64,000 bases of DNA from NCBI GenBank assembly GCA_032433765.1, contig JAVIAB010000156.1:84985015-85049014 (forward strand), given 5' to 3'. The notes beneath the pieces are model-generated. The model saw only the letters and a program-made list of their open reading frames with translations, had not been told where the DNA came from and made no database searches. Positions 36,765 through 46,286 of this stretch are shown in pieces (the stretch's first letter is position 1; the number at the start of each line of letters is the position of its first letter). The position numbers and the translations under genes are program-made. Origin of the DNA: Megaustenia siamemsis (Eukaryota > Mollusca > Gastropoda > Stylommatophora > Ariophantidae).

Positions 36765-36832
36765 GAGAGAGAGAGAGAGAGAGGGAGAGGGAGAGAGATA
36801 GAGAGAGAGAGAAAGCGGGAGAGAAGGGAGAG
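36765..36832. repeat. GA-rich microsatellite
   Basis: Imperfect (GA)n/(GGGA)n tract of about 68 bp starting GAGACAGAGAGAG. It corresponds to the longer tract at 39876-40029 in the second block copy. Confidence 0.95.
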
Positions 36833-37224
36833 GTTAAGAAAATGGAAACGATTTGGGAAGAATGTGTGCTGGCAGCAGGGCCAGTGTGAACGACCTGCAA
36901 GATTGACTCTCTGCTCATTTATCACACGAACCTGCCTAAGACAAGGCTGGGAATATCAAGAAATGCTGGTTTGTTACAACCAGATCATACTAGATTTTCA
37001 GCAACGAAATTATTCACTTAATGCATTTTCCTTACCTCCCAATTATTTGAAGAATTTGCCACATTCGAGGTCACTTTTAAATCCCTGTTTGTAAATATGT
37101 GCCAAAGACTGGAGAGTTCACTTTAAAATGACAGTCTGTCTCGACTAATTGAATCAAAAATAAATCACTATATCTCTCCATCCGTCCCACTGAACGACTC
37201 TGTCTCATTTGTAGACCGGTAGCT
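36833..37224. other. Module B, present only in the first block copy
   Basis: About 390 bp of unique sequence between the GA tract and the 41-bp array. In the second block copy the GA tract joins the 41-bp array directly, so this piece was either deleted there or inserted here. It belongs to no clear gene; a plus-strand frame that begins at 36666 in module A and runs through the GA tract to 37094 has no domain. Confidence 0.8.
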
Positions 37225-38045
37225 TCGCTCGTCAAACATTGCCCGCTGTTGACTTGAACTTAGAGCTGCTCGTCAAACATTGCCAGCTGTTGACTTGTAC
37301 TTAGAGCTGCTCGCCAAACATTGCCCGCTATTGACTTGTACTTAGAACTGCTAGTCAAACATTGCCCGCTATTGACTTGTACTTAGAACTGCTCGTCAAA
37401 CATTGCCCGCTGTTGACTTGTACTTAGAGCTGCTCGACAAACATTGCCCGCTGTTGACTTGTACTTAGAGCTGCTCGTCAAACATTGCCCGCTATTGACT
37501 TGTGCTTAGAGCTGCTCATCAGACATTGCCCGCTGTTGACTTGTACTAGAGCTGCTCGTCAGACATTGCCCGCTATTGACTTGTGCTTAGAGCTGCTCAT
37601 CAAACATTGCCCGCTGTTGACTTTTTACTTAGAGCTGCTCGTCAAACATTGCCCGCTATTGACTTGTACTTAGAACTGCTCATCAGACATTGCCCGCTGT
37701 TGACTTGTACTTAGAGCTGCTCGTCAAACATTGCCCGCTATTGACTTGTGCTTAGAGCTGCTCATCAGACATTGCCCGCTGTTGACTTGTACTAGAGCTG
37801 CTCGTCAGACATTGCCCGCTATTGACTTGTGCTTAGAGCTGCTCATCAAACATTGCCCGCTGTTGACTTTTTACTTAGAGCTGCTCATCAGACATTTCCC
37901 GCTGTTGACTTGTACTTAGAGCTGCTCATCAGACATTGCCGGCTGTTGACTTTTTACTTAGAGCTGCTCATCAGACATTTCCCGCTGTTGACTTTTTACT
38001 TAGAGCTGCTCATCAAACATTTCCCGCTGTTGACTTTTTACTTAG
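37225..38045. repeat. 41-bp minisatellite array, first copy
   Basis: About 20 copies of a 41-bp unit containing GTCAAACATTGCCCGCTGTT and GACTTGTACTTAGAGCTGCT. A run of six units (about 37480-37700) is repeated immediately (37725-37945) in the same variant order (GTGCTTAGAG, TACTAGAG, GTGCTTAGAG, TTTTTACTTAG), a higher-order repeat of about 245 bp. The right edge carries TTTCCCGCTG and GACTTTTTACTTAG. Confidence 0.95.
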
Positions 38046-38344
38046 TCTTGGCTGTTGGCTATTCTCTGTCCCCTAGAAAGTCGCACAAAACTGTCCAGGA
38101 AGACGGGATGGGGAAATGCCAGCCTCATTATGTCCAATATATTAACTGTTGAGATCGGAAACATTGGACTGAAATATAAGGCAGATATCACAAAGCTGTG
38201 ATAAATATAGGTAGCGAAAGAGGAAATTACAGATATAACAGCTCTGTGATAAATTATAGGTAACGAAAGAAGAAATTACAGATATAACAGCTCTGTGATA
38301 AATTATAGGTAGCGAAAGAGGAAATTACAGATATAATTACAGTT
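38046..38344. repeat. Module C with 49-bp repeats, first copy
   Basis: Unique 5' part (GTCTTGGCTGTTGGCT, then GTCGCACAAAACTGTCCAGG and ATGCCAGCCTCATTATGTCC), followed by three copies of a 49-bp unit with CTGTGATAAATTATAGGTA and GAGGAAATTACAGATATAAC (38195, 38242, 38291). It recurs at 40661-41035 with five such units. It ends where the second 18-bp array begins. Confidence 0.92.
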
Positions 38345-39529
38345 TTTGTCAAGTATTTTTTATATACTTGTCTTTGTCTAGATACTTGTTTTTGTCTAGA
38401 TACTTGTTTTTGTCGAGATACCCGTCTTTGTCTAGATACTTGTTTTTGTCTAGAAATTTGTCTTTGTCTAGATACTTGTCTTTGTCTAGACACTTGTTTT
38501 TGTCTAGATACATGTTTTTGTCTAGATATTTGTCTTTGTATAGATACTTGTTTTTGTCTAGATACTTGCTTTTGTCTAGATTCTTGTTTTTGTCTAGATA
38601 CTTGTTTTTGTCTAGATACTAGTCTTTGTCTAGATACTTGTTTTGTCTAGATACTTGTTTTTGTCGAGATACTAGTCTTTGTCTAGATACTTGTTTTTGT
38701 CTAGATACTTGTTTTTGTCGAGATACTAGTCTTTGTCTAGATACTTGTTTTTGTCGAGATACTAGTCTTTGTCTAGATACTTGTTTTTGTCGAGATACTA
38801 GTCTTTGTCTAGATACTTGTTTTTGTCGAGATACTAGTCTTTGTCTAGATACTTGTTTTTGTCTAGATACTTGTCTTTGTCTAGATACTTGTTTTTGTCG
38901 AGATACTAGTCTTTGTCTAGATACTTGTTTTTGTCTAGATACTTGTCTTTGTCTAGATACTTGTTTTTGTCTAGATACTTGTTTTTGTCTAGATACTTGT
39001 TTTTGTCTAGATACTTGTCTTTGTCTAGATACTAGTCTTTGTCTAGATACTTGTTTTTGTCGAGATACTAGTCTTTGTCTAGATACTTGTTTTTGTCTAG
39101 ATACTTGTCTTTGTCTAGATACTTGTTTTTGTCGAGATACTAGTCTTTGTCTAGATACTTGTTTTTGTCTAGATACTTGTCTTTGTCTAGATACTTGTTT
39201 TTGTCTAGATACTTGTCTTTGTCTAGATACTTGTTTTTGTCGAGATACTAGTCTTTGTCTAGATACTTGTTTTTGTCTAGATACTTGTCTTTGTCTAGAT
39301 ACTTGTTTTTGTCGAGATACTAGTCTTTATCTAGATACTTGTTTTTGTCAAGATACTTGTCTTTGTCTAGATACTTGTTTTTGTCTAGATACTTGTTTTT
39401 GTCTAGATACTTGTTTTGTCTAGATACTTGGCTTTGTCTAGATTTTTGTCTTTGTCTAGATAGTTTATACACTTGCTTTTGTCTAGATACTTGTCTTTGT
39501 TTCTACACATGTTTTTGTCAAGCTGCTTG
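38345..39529. repeat. 18-bp minisatellite array, second copy
   Basis: Same unit as 34742-36400, about 65 copies. It opens with the same irregular unit (CAAGTATTTTTTATATACTT). Its middle (38650-39340) is dominated by the 36-bp dimer CGAGATACTAGTCTTTG plus CTAGATACTTGTTTTTG. The right edge (GATAGTTTATACACTTGC) is nearly identical to that of the first copy at 36340-36360. Confidence 0.96.
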
Positions 39530-39875
39530 ATTTGTTTTTGTACTTTGTACAATCATACTTGTAACATGTGCTGTTTGTTTAATCATGCTTGCAACATGCG
39601 CAGTTTGATAATCGTACTTTGATCACGCAGTCTTTACAGTCAAGCTGACCACAGAAGGTCAAGCACACACAAAGTCAATATTAGTGACCGTGAGATGTAA
39701 GAGATGCGTGATATGTAGGAGGAAGTCGGCAGGGTTCATGACCTGTTAGCTACACCCAGACATTAAACAACTTGACATTTCAAGGTTGGGCAGTTGTAAT
39801 AATAAATGTGTGGATGCAGAAATGGTGGGTGTTGCTTAAATAGTGGGGCGGGCAGGGGGGCATTTTGAATAAATT

Positions 39876-39876
<1 letters not shown>
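39530..39876. repeat. Module A, second copy
   Basis: Near-identical copy of 36401-36764. The changes are few, which dates the block duplication as recent relative to the decay seen in the LINE remnants. Confidence 0.92.
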
Positions 39877-39920
<44 letters not shown>

Positions 39921-39991
39921 AGGGAGAGGGAGAGAGATAGAGAGAGAGAGAGGGAGAGGGAGAGAGATAGAGAGAGGGAGAGAGAGAGAGA

Positions 39992-40029
<38 letters not shown>
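39877..40029. repeat. GA-rich microsatellite, expanded copy
   Basis: About 150 bp of (GA)n with GGGAGA and AGATAGAGA interruptions, more than twice the length of the tract in the first block. It joins the 41-bp array directly at CTTGTACTTAG, without module B. Confidence 0.96.
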
Positions 40030-40032
<3 letters not shown>

Positions 40033-40660
40033 GTACTTAGAACTGCTCATCAAACATTGCCCGCTGTTGACTTGTACTTAGAACTGCTCATCAAACATTG
40101 CCCGCTATTGACTTGTGCTTAGAACTGCTCATCAGACATTTCCCGCTGTTGACTTGTACTTAGAACTGCTCGTCAAACATTGCCCGCTGTTGACTTGTAC
40201 TTAGAGCTGCTCGTCAAACATTGCCCGCTGTTGACTTGTACTTAGAGCTGCTCGTCAAACATTGCCCGCTGTTGACTTGTACATAGAGCTGCTCATCAGA
40301 CATTGCCCGCTATTGACTTGTGCTTAGTGCTGCTCATCAGTCATTGCCCGCTGTTGACTTGTACTTAGAGCTGCTCGTCAAACATTGCCCGCTGTTGACT
40401 TTTTACTTAGAGCTGCTCATCAGACATTTCGCGCTGTTGACTTGTACTTAGAGCTGCTCATCAAACATTTCCCGCTGTTGACTTGTACTTAGAGCTGCTC
40501 ATCAGACATTTCCCGCTGTTGACTTTTTACTTAGAGCTGCTCATCAGACATTTCCCGCTGTTGACTTTTTACTTAGAGCTGCTCATCAAACATTTCCCGC
40601 TGTTGACTTTTTACTTAGAGCTGCTCATCAGACATTTCCCGCTGTTGACTTTTTACTTAG
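40030..40660. repeat. 41-bp minisatellite array, second copy
   Basis: About 15 units of the same family as 37225-38045 (GTCAAACATTGCCCGCTGTT core). The unit order differs from the first copy, but the right edge is the same (several GACTTTTTACTTAG units, then GTCTTGGCTGTTGGCT). Confidence 0.95.
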
Positions 40661-41035
40661 TCTTGGCTGTTGGCTCCTCTCAGTCCCTAGAAAGTCGCAC
40701 AAAACTGTCCAGGAAGACGGGATGGGAAATGCCAGCCTCATTATGTCCTATATATTTACTGCTGAGATCGGAAACATTGGACTGAAATATAATGCAGATA
40801 TCACATAGCTGTGATAAATTATAGGTAGCGAAGAGGAAATTACAGATATAACAGCTCTGTGATAAATTATAGGTAACGAAAGAGGAAATTACAGATATAA
40901 CAGAGCTGTGATAAATTATAGGTAACGAAAGAGGAAATTACAGATAAAACAGAGCTGTGATAAATTATAGGTAGCGAAAGAGGAAATTACAGATATAACA
41001 GAGCTGTGATAAATTATAGGTAGCGAAGGGAGATT
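40661..41035. repeat. Module C with 49-bp repeats, second copy
   Basis: The same unique part as 38046-38190, followed by five 49-bp units (three in the first copy). Variants are AACAGAGCTG and AACAGCTCTG, a 4-base switch between units. Confidence 0.92.
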
Positions 41036-41726
41036 GCGGATAAGTTGTATACAAGATTGTAGAACGTGGAAGATTAAAGAAAACTGGTCAACATTTACGG
41101 ATTGATGTATTCGCTTGTTTGTGATTGAAAGATCAGTGAAATCAGCGCACGCAAGTCCACGAAGGCGGTCTTCAATGGCTGTATGGGTTGTCATGCTCTG
41201 TACCAGCACGGCTCTACATTCACATCTCGTCGCTGTTGTCATAAGCGTTTCTAATGTTACATGCACCAAATAATACTTCTGGATATCTCGTTGTTGTGCT
41301 GTCGGAACGTGTTCAAAGTACGGCAGAGAGCAAAGATATGTCACGCACCAGCTGCAGGTTTTCTTTACTTTCCTCAAGTTTCATTCATTTTTGTCTCCAT
41401 CTCAAACCAGATGCTTGATATATAGTGGCATACAAGTGTAACTCATACACACATCACACACATCTCACACATCACACACATTTCACACATCACACACACT
41501 ATGCCTGTAAATTCCTGAGACCTTTAACAAATTCATGCTGCTGATGATCAACACTGTGTGTGCAGATGTTTGCAATGTTTCCCCTTGACAGTCTCTGTCC
41601 TGTTACCAAAGCGTTCTCCCGTGTGTTATTACTGCTATACCCTGATACTACCTCTTTCCTTTTACCACACATATCCAATGTTACTAATTCGATCGCCTGT
41701 TAATAACTCTACCCTCTGTTAGCACC
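41036..41726. other. Unique region, one unassigned minus-strand frame
   Basis: A minus-strand frame of 153 codons (40916-41377) is not repetitive in its N-terminal 110 residues, but its C-terminal third is encoded by the 49-bp repeats. I recognise no domain in it. A short imperfect repeat of CACACATCACACA and CATCTCACACAT lies at 41448-41503. Weak monomers of the next array begin near 41690. Confidence 0.4.
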
Positions 41727-44324
41727 TCTAAAATGTTACTACCTCTATCCCATGTTACTACCTTTATCCCATGTTACTACCTCTATAACATGTTAATACC
41801 TCCATCCCATGTTACTACCTTTATCCCATGTTACTACCTCTATCCCATGTTACTACCTTTATCCCATGTTACTACCTCTATCCCATGTTACTACCTCTAT
41901 CCCATGTTACTACCTTTATCCCATGTTATTACCTCTATCCCATATTATTACCTCCATCCCATGTTACTACCTCTATCCCATGTTACTACCTCTATCCCAC
42001 GTTACTACATCTATCCCATGTTACTACCTCTATCCCATGTTATTACCTCTATCCCATATTACTACCTCTATCCCATGTTACTACCACTTTCCCATGATAT
42101 TACCTCTATCCCATGTTACTACCTCTATCCCACGTCACTACATCTATACATGTTACTACCTCTATCCCACGTTACTACATCTATCCCATATTACTACCTC
42201 TATCCCATGTTATTACCCCTATCCCACGTTACTACATCTATCCCACGTTACTAAATCTATCCCATGTTACTACCTTTATCCCATGTTACTACCTCTATCC
42301 CATGTTACTACCTTTATCCCATGTTACTACCTCTATCCCATGTTACTACCTCTATCCCATGTTACTACCTTTATCCCATGTTACTACCTCTATCCCATGT
42401 TATTACCTCCATCCCATGTTACTACCTCTATCCCATGTTACTACCTCTATCCCACGTTACTACATCTATCCCATGTTACTACCTCTATCCCATGTTATTA
42501 CCTCTATCCCATGTTACTAACACTTCCCCATATTACTACCTCCATCCCATATTACTACCTCTATCCCATGTTACTAACACTTCCCCATATTACTACCTCC
42601 ATCCCATATTGCTACCTCTATCCCATGTTTCAACCTCTACCAAATGTTAACCTCTATCCCATGTTACTACCTCTATCCCATGTTACTACCTCTATCCCAT
42701 GATACTACATCTATCCCATTTTACCACCTCTAATATGTTACTACCTCTATCCCAATTTATTACCTCTATCCATTTTACTACCTCTATCCCATGTTACTAC
42801 CTCTCCTCATGTTAACCTCTATCCCATGTTACCACCTCTAATATGTTACTACCTCTATCCCAATTTATTAGCTCTATCCCATTTTACTACCTTTATCCCA
42901 TGTTACTACATCTATCCCATGTTATTATCTCTATCCCATGTTACTACCTCTATCCCATGTTACTACCACTTCCCTATGATACTACCTCTATCCCATGTTA
43001 CTACCTCTACCTCATGTTACTACCTCTATCCCATGTTATTATCTCTATCCCATGTTACTACCTCTATCCCATGTTACTACGTCTGTCTTGTTACTACCTC
43101 TATCTTGTTACTACCTCTGTCCCATGTTAATACCTCTATCCCATGTTACTACCTCTATCCCATGTTACTACCTCTGTCCCATGTTACTACCTCTGCCTCA
43201 TGTTACTACCTTTATCCATGTTACTACCTCTATCCCATGTTACTACCTCTGTCCCACGTTACTACCTCTATCCCATGTTACTACCTCTGTCCCACGTTAC
43301 TACGTCTGTCTTGTTACTACCTCTGTCCCACTTTACTACCTCTGTCCCATGTTACTACCTCTGTCCCATGTTACTACGTCTGTCTTGTTACTACCTCTAT
43401 CCCATGTTACTACCTCTGTCCCATGTTACTACGTCTGTCTTGTTACTACCTCTATCCCATGTTACTACCTCTGTCCCATGTTACTACCTCTGTCCCATGT
43501 TACTACCTCTGTCCCACGTTACTACCTCTATCCCATGTTACTACGACTGTCTTGTTACTACCTCTGTCCCACGTTACTACCTCTATCCCATGTTACTACG
43601 ACTGTCTTGTTACTACCTCTGTCCCACGTTACTACCTCTGTCCCATGTTACTACGTCTGTCTTGTTACTACCTCTATCCCATGTTACTACGACTGTCTTG
43701 TTACTGCCTCTATCCGATGTTACTACCTCTGTCCCACGTTACTACCTCTGTCCCATGTTACTACCTCTACCCATGTTACTACGTCTGTCTTGTTACTACC
43801 TCTGTCCCATGTTACTACCTCTGTCCCACGTTAGTACCTCTATCCCATGTTACTACGTCTGTCTTGTTACTACCTCTGTCCCACGTTACTACCTCTGTCC
43901 CACGTTACTACCTCTATCCCATGTTACTACGTCTGTCTTGTTACTACCTCTGTCCCATGTTACTACCTCTATCCCACGTTACTACCTCTATCCCATGTTA
44001 CTACGTCTGTCTTGTTACTACCTCTGTCCCAAGTTACTACCTCTATCCCACGTTACTACCTCTATCCCATGTTACTACCTCTATCCCATGTTACTACCTC
44101 TATCCCACGTTACTACCTCTATCCCACGTTACTACCTCTGTCCCATGTTACTACCTCTATCCCATGTTACTACCTCTATCCCATGTTACTACCTCTGTCC
44201 CACGTTACTACCTCTGTCCCAAGTTACTACCTCTATCCCATGTTACTACGTCTGTCTTGTTACTACCTCTGTCCCATTTTACTACCTCCACTCCAAGTTA
44301 CTACCTCTATACCATGTTACCACA
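41727..44324. repeat. 19-bp minisatellite array, left part
   Basis: About 137 copies of TTACTACCTCTATCCCATG. From 43080 a shorter variant (TACTACGTCTGTCTTGT, 17 bp) and CTCTGTCCCA units are mixed in and recur in blocks with the 19-bp units, so the right half has a higher-order structure. 3 x 19 = 57, hence long open frames with 19-residue repeats in all three plus frames; none is a gene. Confidence 0.96.
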
Positions 44325-44655
44325 TCCGGCTCGTTGCACGAGCTACTGAGGTAAGTGCCCTGTGCACACCGTGAGCTGTGTGTTTTCATCCGTATTGATC
44401 ATGTTTCGATATTCCAATTGTTTACGATGAATGATGATATCGTATGACAGGAAACAGTTGGCTGTGTTCACTTTCAGCGCAGTTTCGCCTTATGTCTTCT
44501 GGCGTGTGCTGAGACTGCAACGACGGGGACTACAGTTACCTTTCTTTGTTTGGAAGATGAGATATTAATTCGGATGATTAAAGCTGGCACGGGTGGTTGA
44601 GCAATATGGATTTTAATTCGTTTGCAGCGATACCGGGCATTCCATAACCAAATAA
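44325..44655. mobile_element. Dispersed element of about 325 bp, copy B, inserted in the 19-bp array
   Basis: Matches copy A at 34201-34535 from TCCGGCT to TAACCA. Here both flanks are the same 19-bp array: it stops at ACCATGTTACCACA and resumes at ATATCTATCCCATG. This shows cleanly where the element begins and ends. No inverted termini are seen. A target-site duplication cannot be judged because the target is itself repetitive. Confidence 0.85.
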
Positions 44656-45705
44656 TTATATCTATCCCATGTCATTACCTCTATCCCATGTCATTAACTC
44701 TATCCCATGTCATTACCTCTATCCATGCCATTACCTCTATCCCATGTCATTACCTCTATCCCAGGTCATTACCTCTATCCCAGGTCATTACCTCTATCCC
44801 ATGTCATTACCTCTATCCCATGTTACTACCTCTATCCCATGTTACTACCTCTATCCCATTTTACTACCTCTATCCCATGTTACTACCTTTATCTTGTTCC
44901 TACCTCTGTCCCATGTTACTACCTTTATCCCATGTTACTACCTCTATCTCATGTTACTGTCTCTTTCCATGTTACTACCTCTATCCCATGTTACTACCAC
45001 TATCCCATATTACTGTCTCTATCCCATGTTACTACCTCTATCCCATGTTACTACCTCTATCCCATGTTACTATCTCTATCCCATATTACTACCTCTGTCT
45101 CATGTTACTGTCTCTATCCCATGTTACTGTTTCTATCCCATGTTACTACGTCTATCCCATGTTACTCCACTAGCCCATGTTACTACCTATATCCCATGTT
45201 ACTACCTCTATCTCATGTTACTGTCTCTATCCCATGTTACTGTTTCTATCCCATGTTACTACGTCTATCCCATGTTACTCCACTATCCCATGTTACTACC
45301 TATATCCCATGTTACTACCTCTATCCCATGTTACTATCTCTATCCCATGTTACTGTTTCTATCCCATGTTACTACGTCTATCCCATGTTACTCCACTAGC
45401 CCATGTTACTACCTATATCCCATGTTACTACCTATATCCCATGTTACTACCTCTATCCCATGTTACTGTCTCTATCCCATGCTACTACCTCTATCCCATG
45501 TTACTGTCTCTATCCCATGCTACTACCTCTATCCCATGTTACTACCTCTATCCCATGTTACTATCTCTATCCCATGTTACTGTTTCTATCCCATGTTACT
45601 ACGTCTATCCATGTTACTCCACTAGCCCATGTTACTACCTCTATCCCATGTTACTACCTCTATCCCATGTTACTGTCTCTATCCCATGCTACTACCTCTA
45701 CCCTA
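44656..45705. repeat. 19-bp minisatellite array, right part
   Basis: Continuation of the array at 41727. The first units carry CATGTCATTACCTCTATCC. From 44935 units with TTACTGTCTCTATCCCATG, TTACTGTTTCTATCC and TTACGTC-like changes recur as blocks. The marker CATGTTACTCCACTAGCCC or its CTATCCC form occurs at about 45159, 45275, 45388 and 45613, marking multi-unit duplications of about 113-116 bp and one twice that. Confidence 0.96.
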
Positions 45706-45957
45706 AGATAAAGTGCCCTGTCACGCCACGTAGCCTATAGGGAATATGGTGTTAGTGGCCATTATTTTTACCAGATCTTCAGAGCATAATTTTGAGGTAA
45801 TGGGGTCGGTATTACGCTCGTGTCGCTTTACTTTCCAAGAAAAAAAATCCGGCACCCACTTAAGGCAGAGTGAACTCGGAAACCCTCGATCAGGATCGAT
45901 CCCGACCTCCCGTTCCTTGTAATCCAGCACTAACCACTGAACTCTCGCGGCTCCCTC
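45706..45957 (-). mobile_element. tRNA-derived SINE, fuller copy
   Basis: On the minus strand the head reads GAGCCGCGAGAGTTCAGTGG with an A-box-like GAGTTCAGTGG (10 of 11 positions of TRGYNNARNNG), then GGATCGATCC as a B box (9 of 11). The body matches 15866-16074 through GTAATACCGACC to the 3' end GGGCACTTTAT. Length about 250 bp. It follows the end of the 19-bp array directly. The promoter boxes make this a SINE rather than a coding fragment. No long A tail is seen. Confidence 0.75.
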
Positions 45958-45984
45958 GTTGTGGATGTGCCAGCAGATAATACG

Positions 45985-46046
45985 GCGACTAAACTAAACT
46001 AAAACTAAACTAAACTAAAACTAAACTAAAGTTAAACTAAACTATA
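45985..46046. repeat. Short AACTAAACTAA repeat
   Basis: Imperfect repeat of AACTAAA/AACTAAAA over about 60 bp, close to the 5' end of the SINE. Simple low-complexity sequence. Confidence 0.9.
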
Positions 46047-46286
46047 GCTCTCAGAAAGATACCAGGATTTCATCCAGTATAAAAATAAACTTTGCACGGT
46101 TCCCTGGTTCAAATCTTGGTCTCAGGGTTCATTTCAACAGCTGCCTCCACAGTAGAGTACAGCGGCAGGCGGTGCAAGTTTGTGATACGATGTGTTCTTA
46201 CTTTGACGTGTAGCCATGTACATTCTCTCATGTCACATTACAAATGTGACATCACTGACGTTATTTACGTTGACAATGTTTGCCGT
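46047..46286. other. Unique spacer with a perfect hairpin at 46230-46252
   Basis: Contains ATGTCACATT, a 3-base loop ACA, and AATGTGACAT: a perfect 10-bp stem. GGTTCAAATCT at 46104-46114 fits the pol III B box at 10 of 11 positions but has no A box partner that I can see. No gene is supported. Confidence 0.6.

Noticed and set aside
38626..39423. 265-codon Cys-rich repeat protein (CLDTCF)
   Set aside because: Produced by the 18-bp period. The first array copy has frameshifts in the same frame, and all three frames are largely open.
40916..41377. 153-codon minus-strand frame as a gene
   Set aside because: Part of it is encoded by the 49-bp repeats, there is no recognisable domain, and the rest is short enough to be chance. 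Kept only as a note in the region entry.
41733..45740. Long frames with LLPLSHVTTSIPCYY-type repeats
   Set aside because: They come from 3 x 19 bp and are present in all three plus frames with the same peptide. The array is interrupted by a mobile element.
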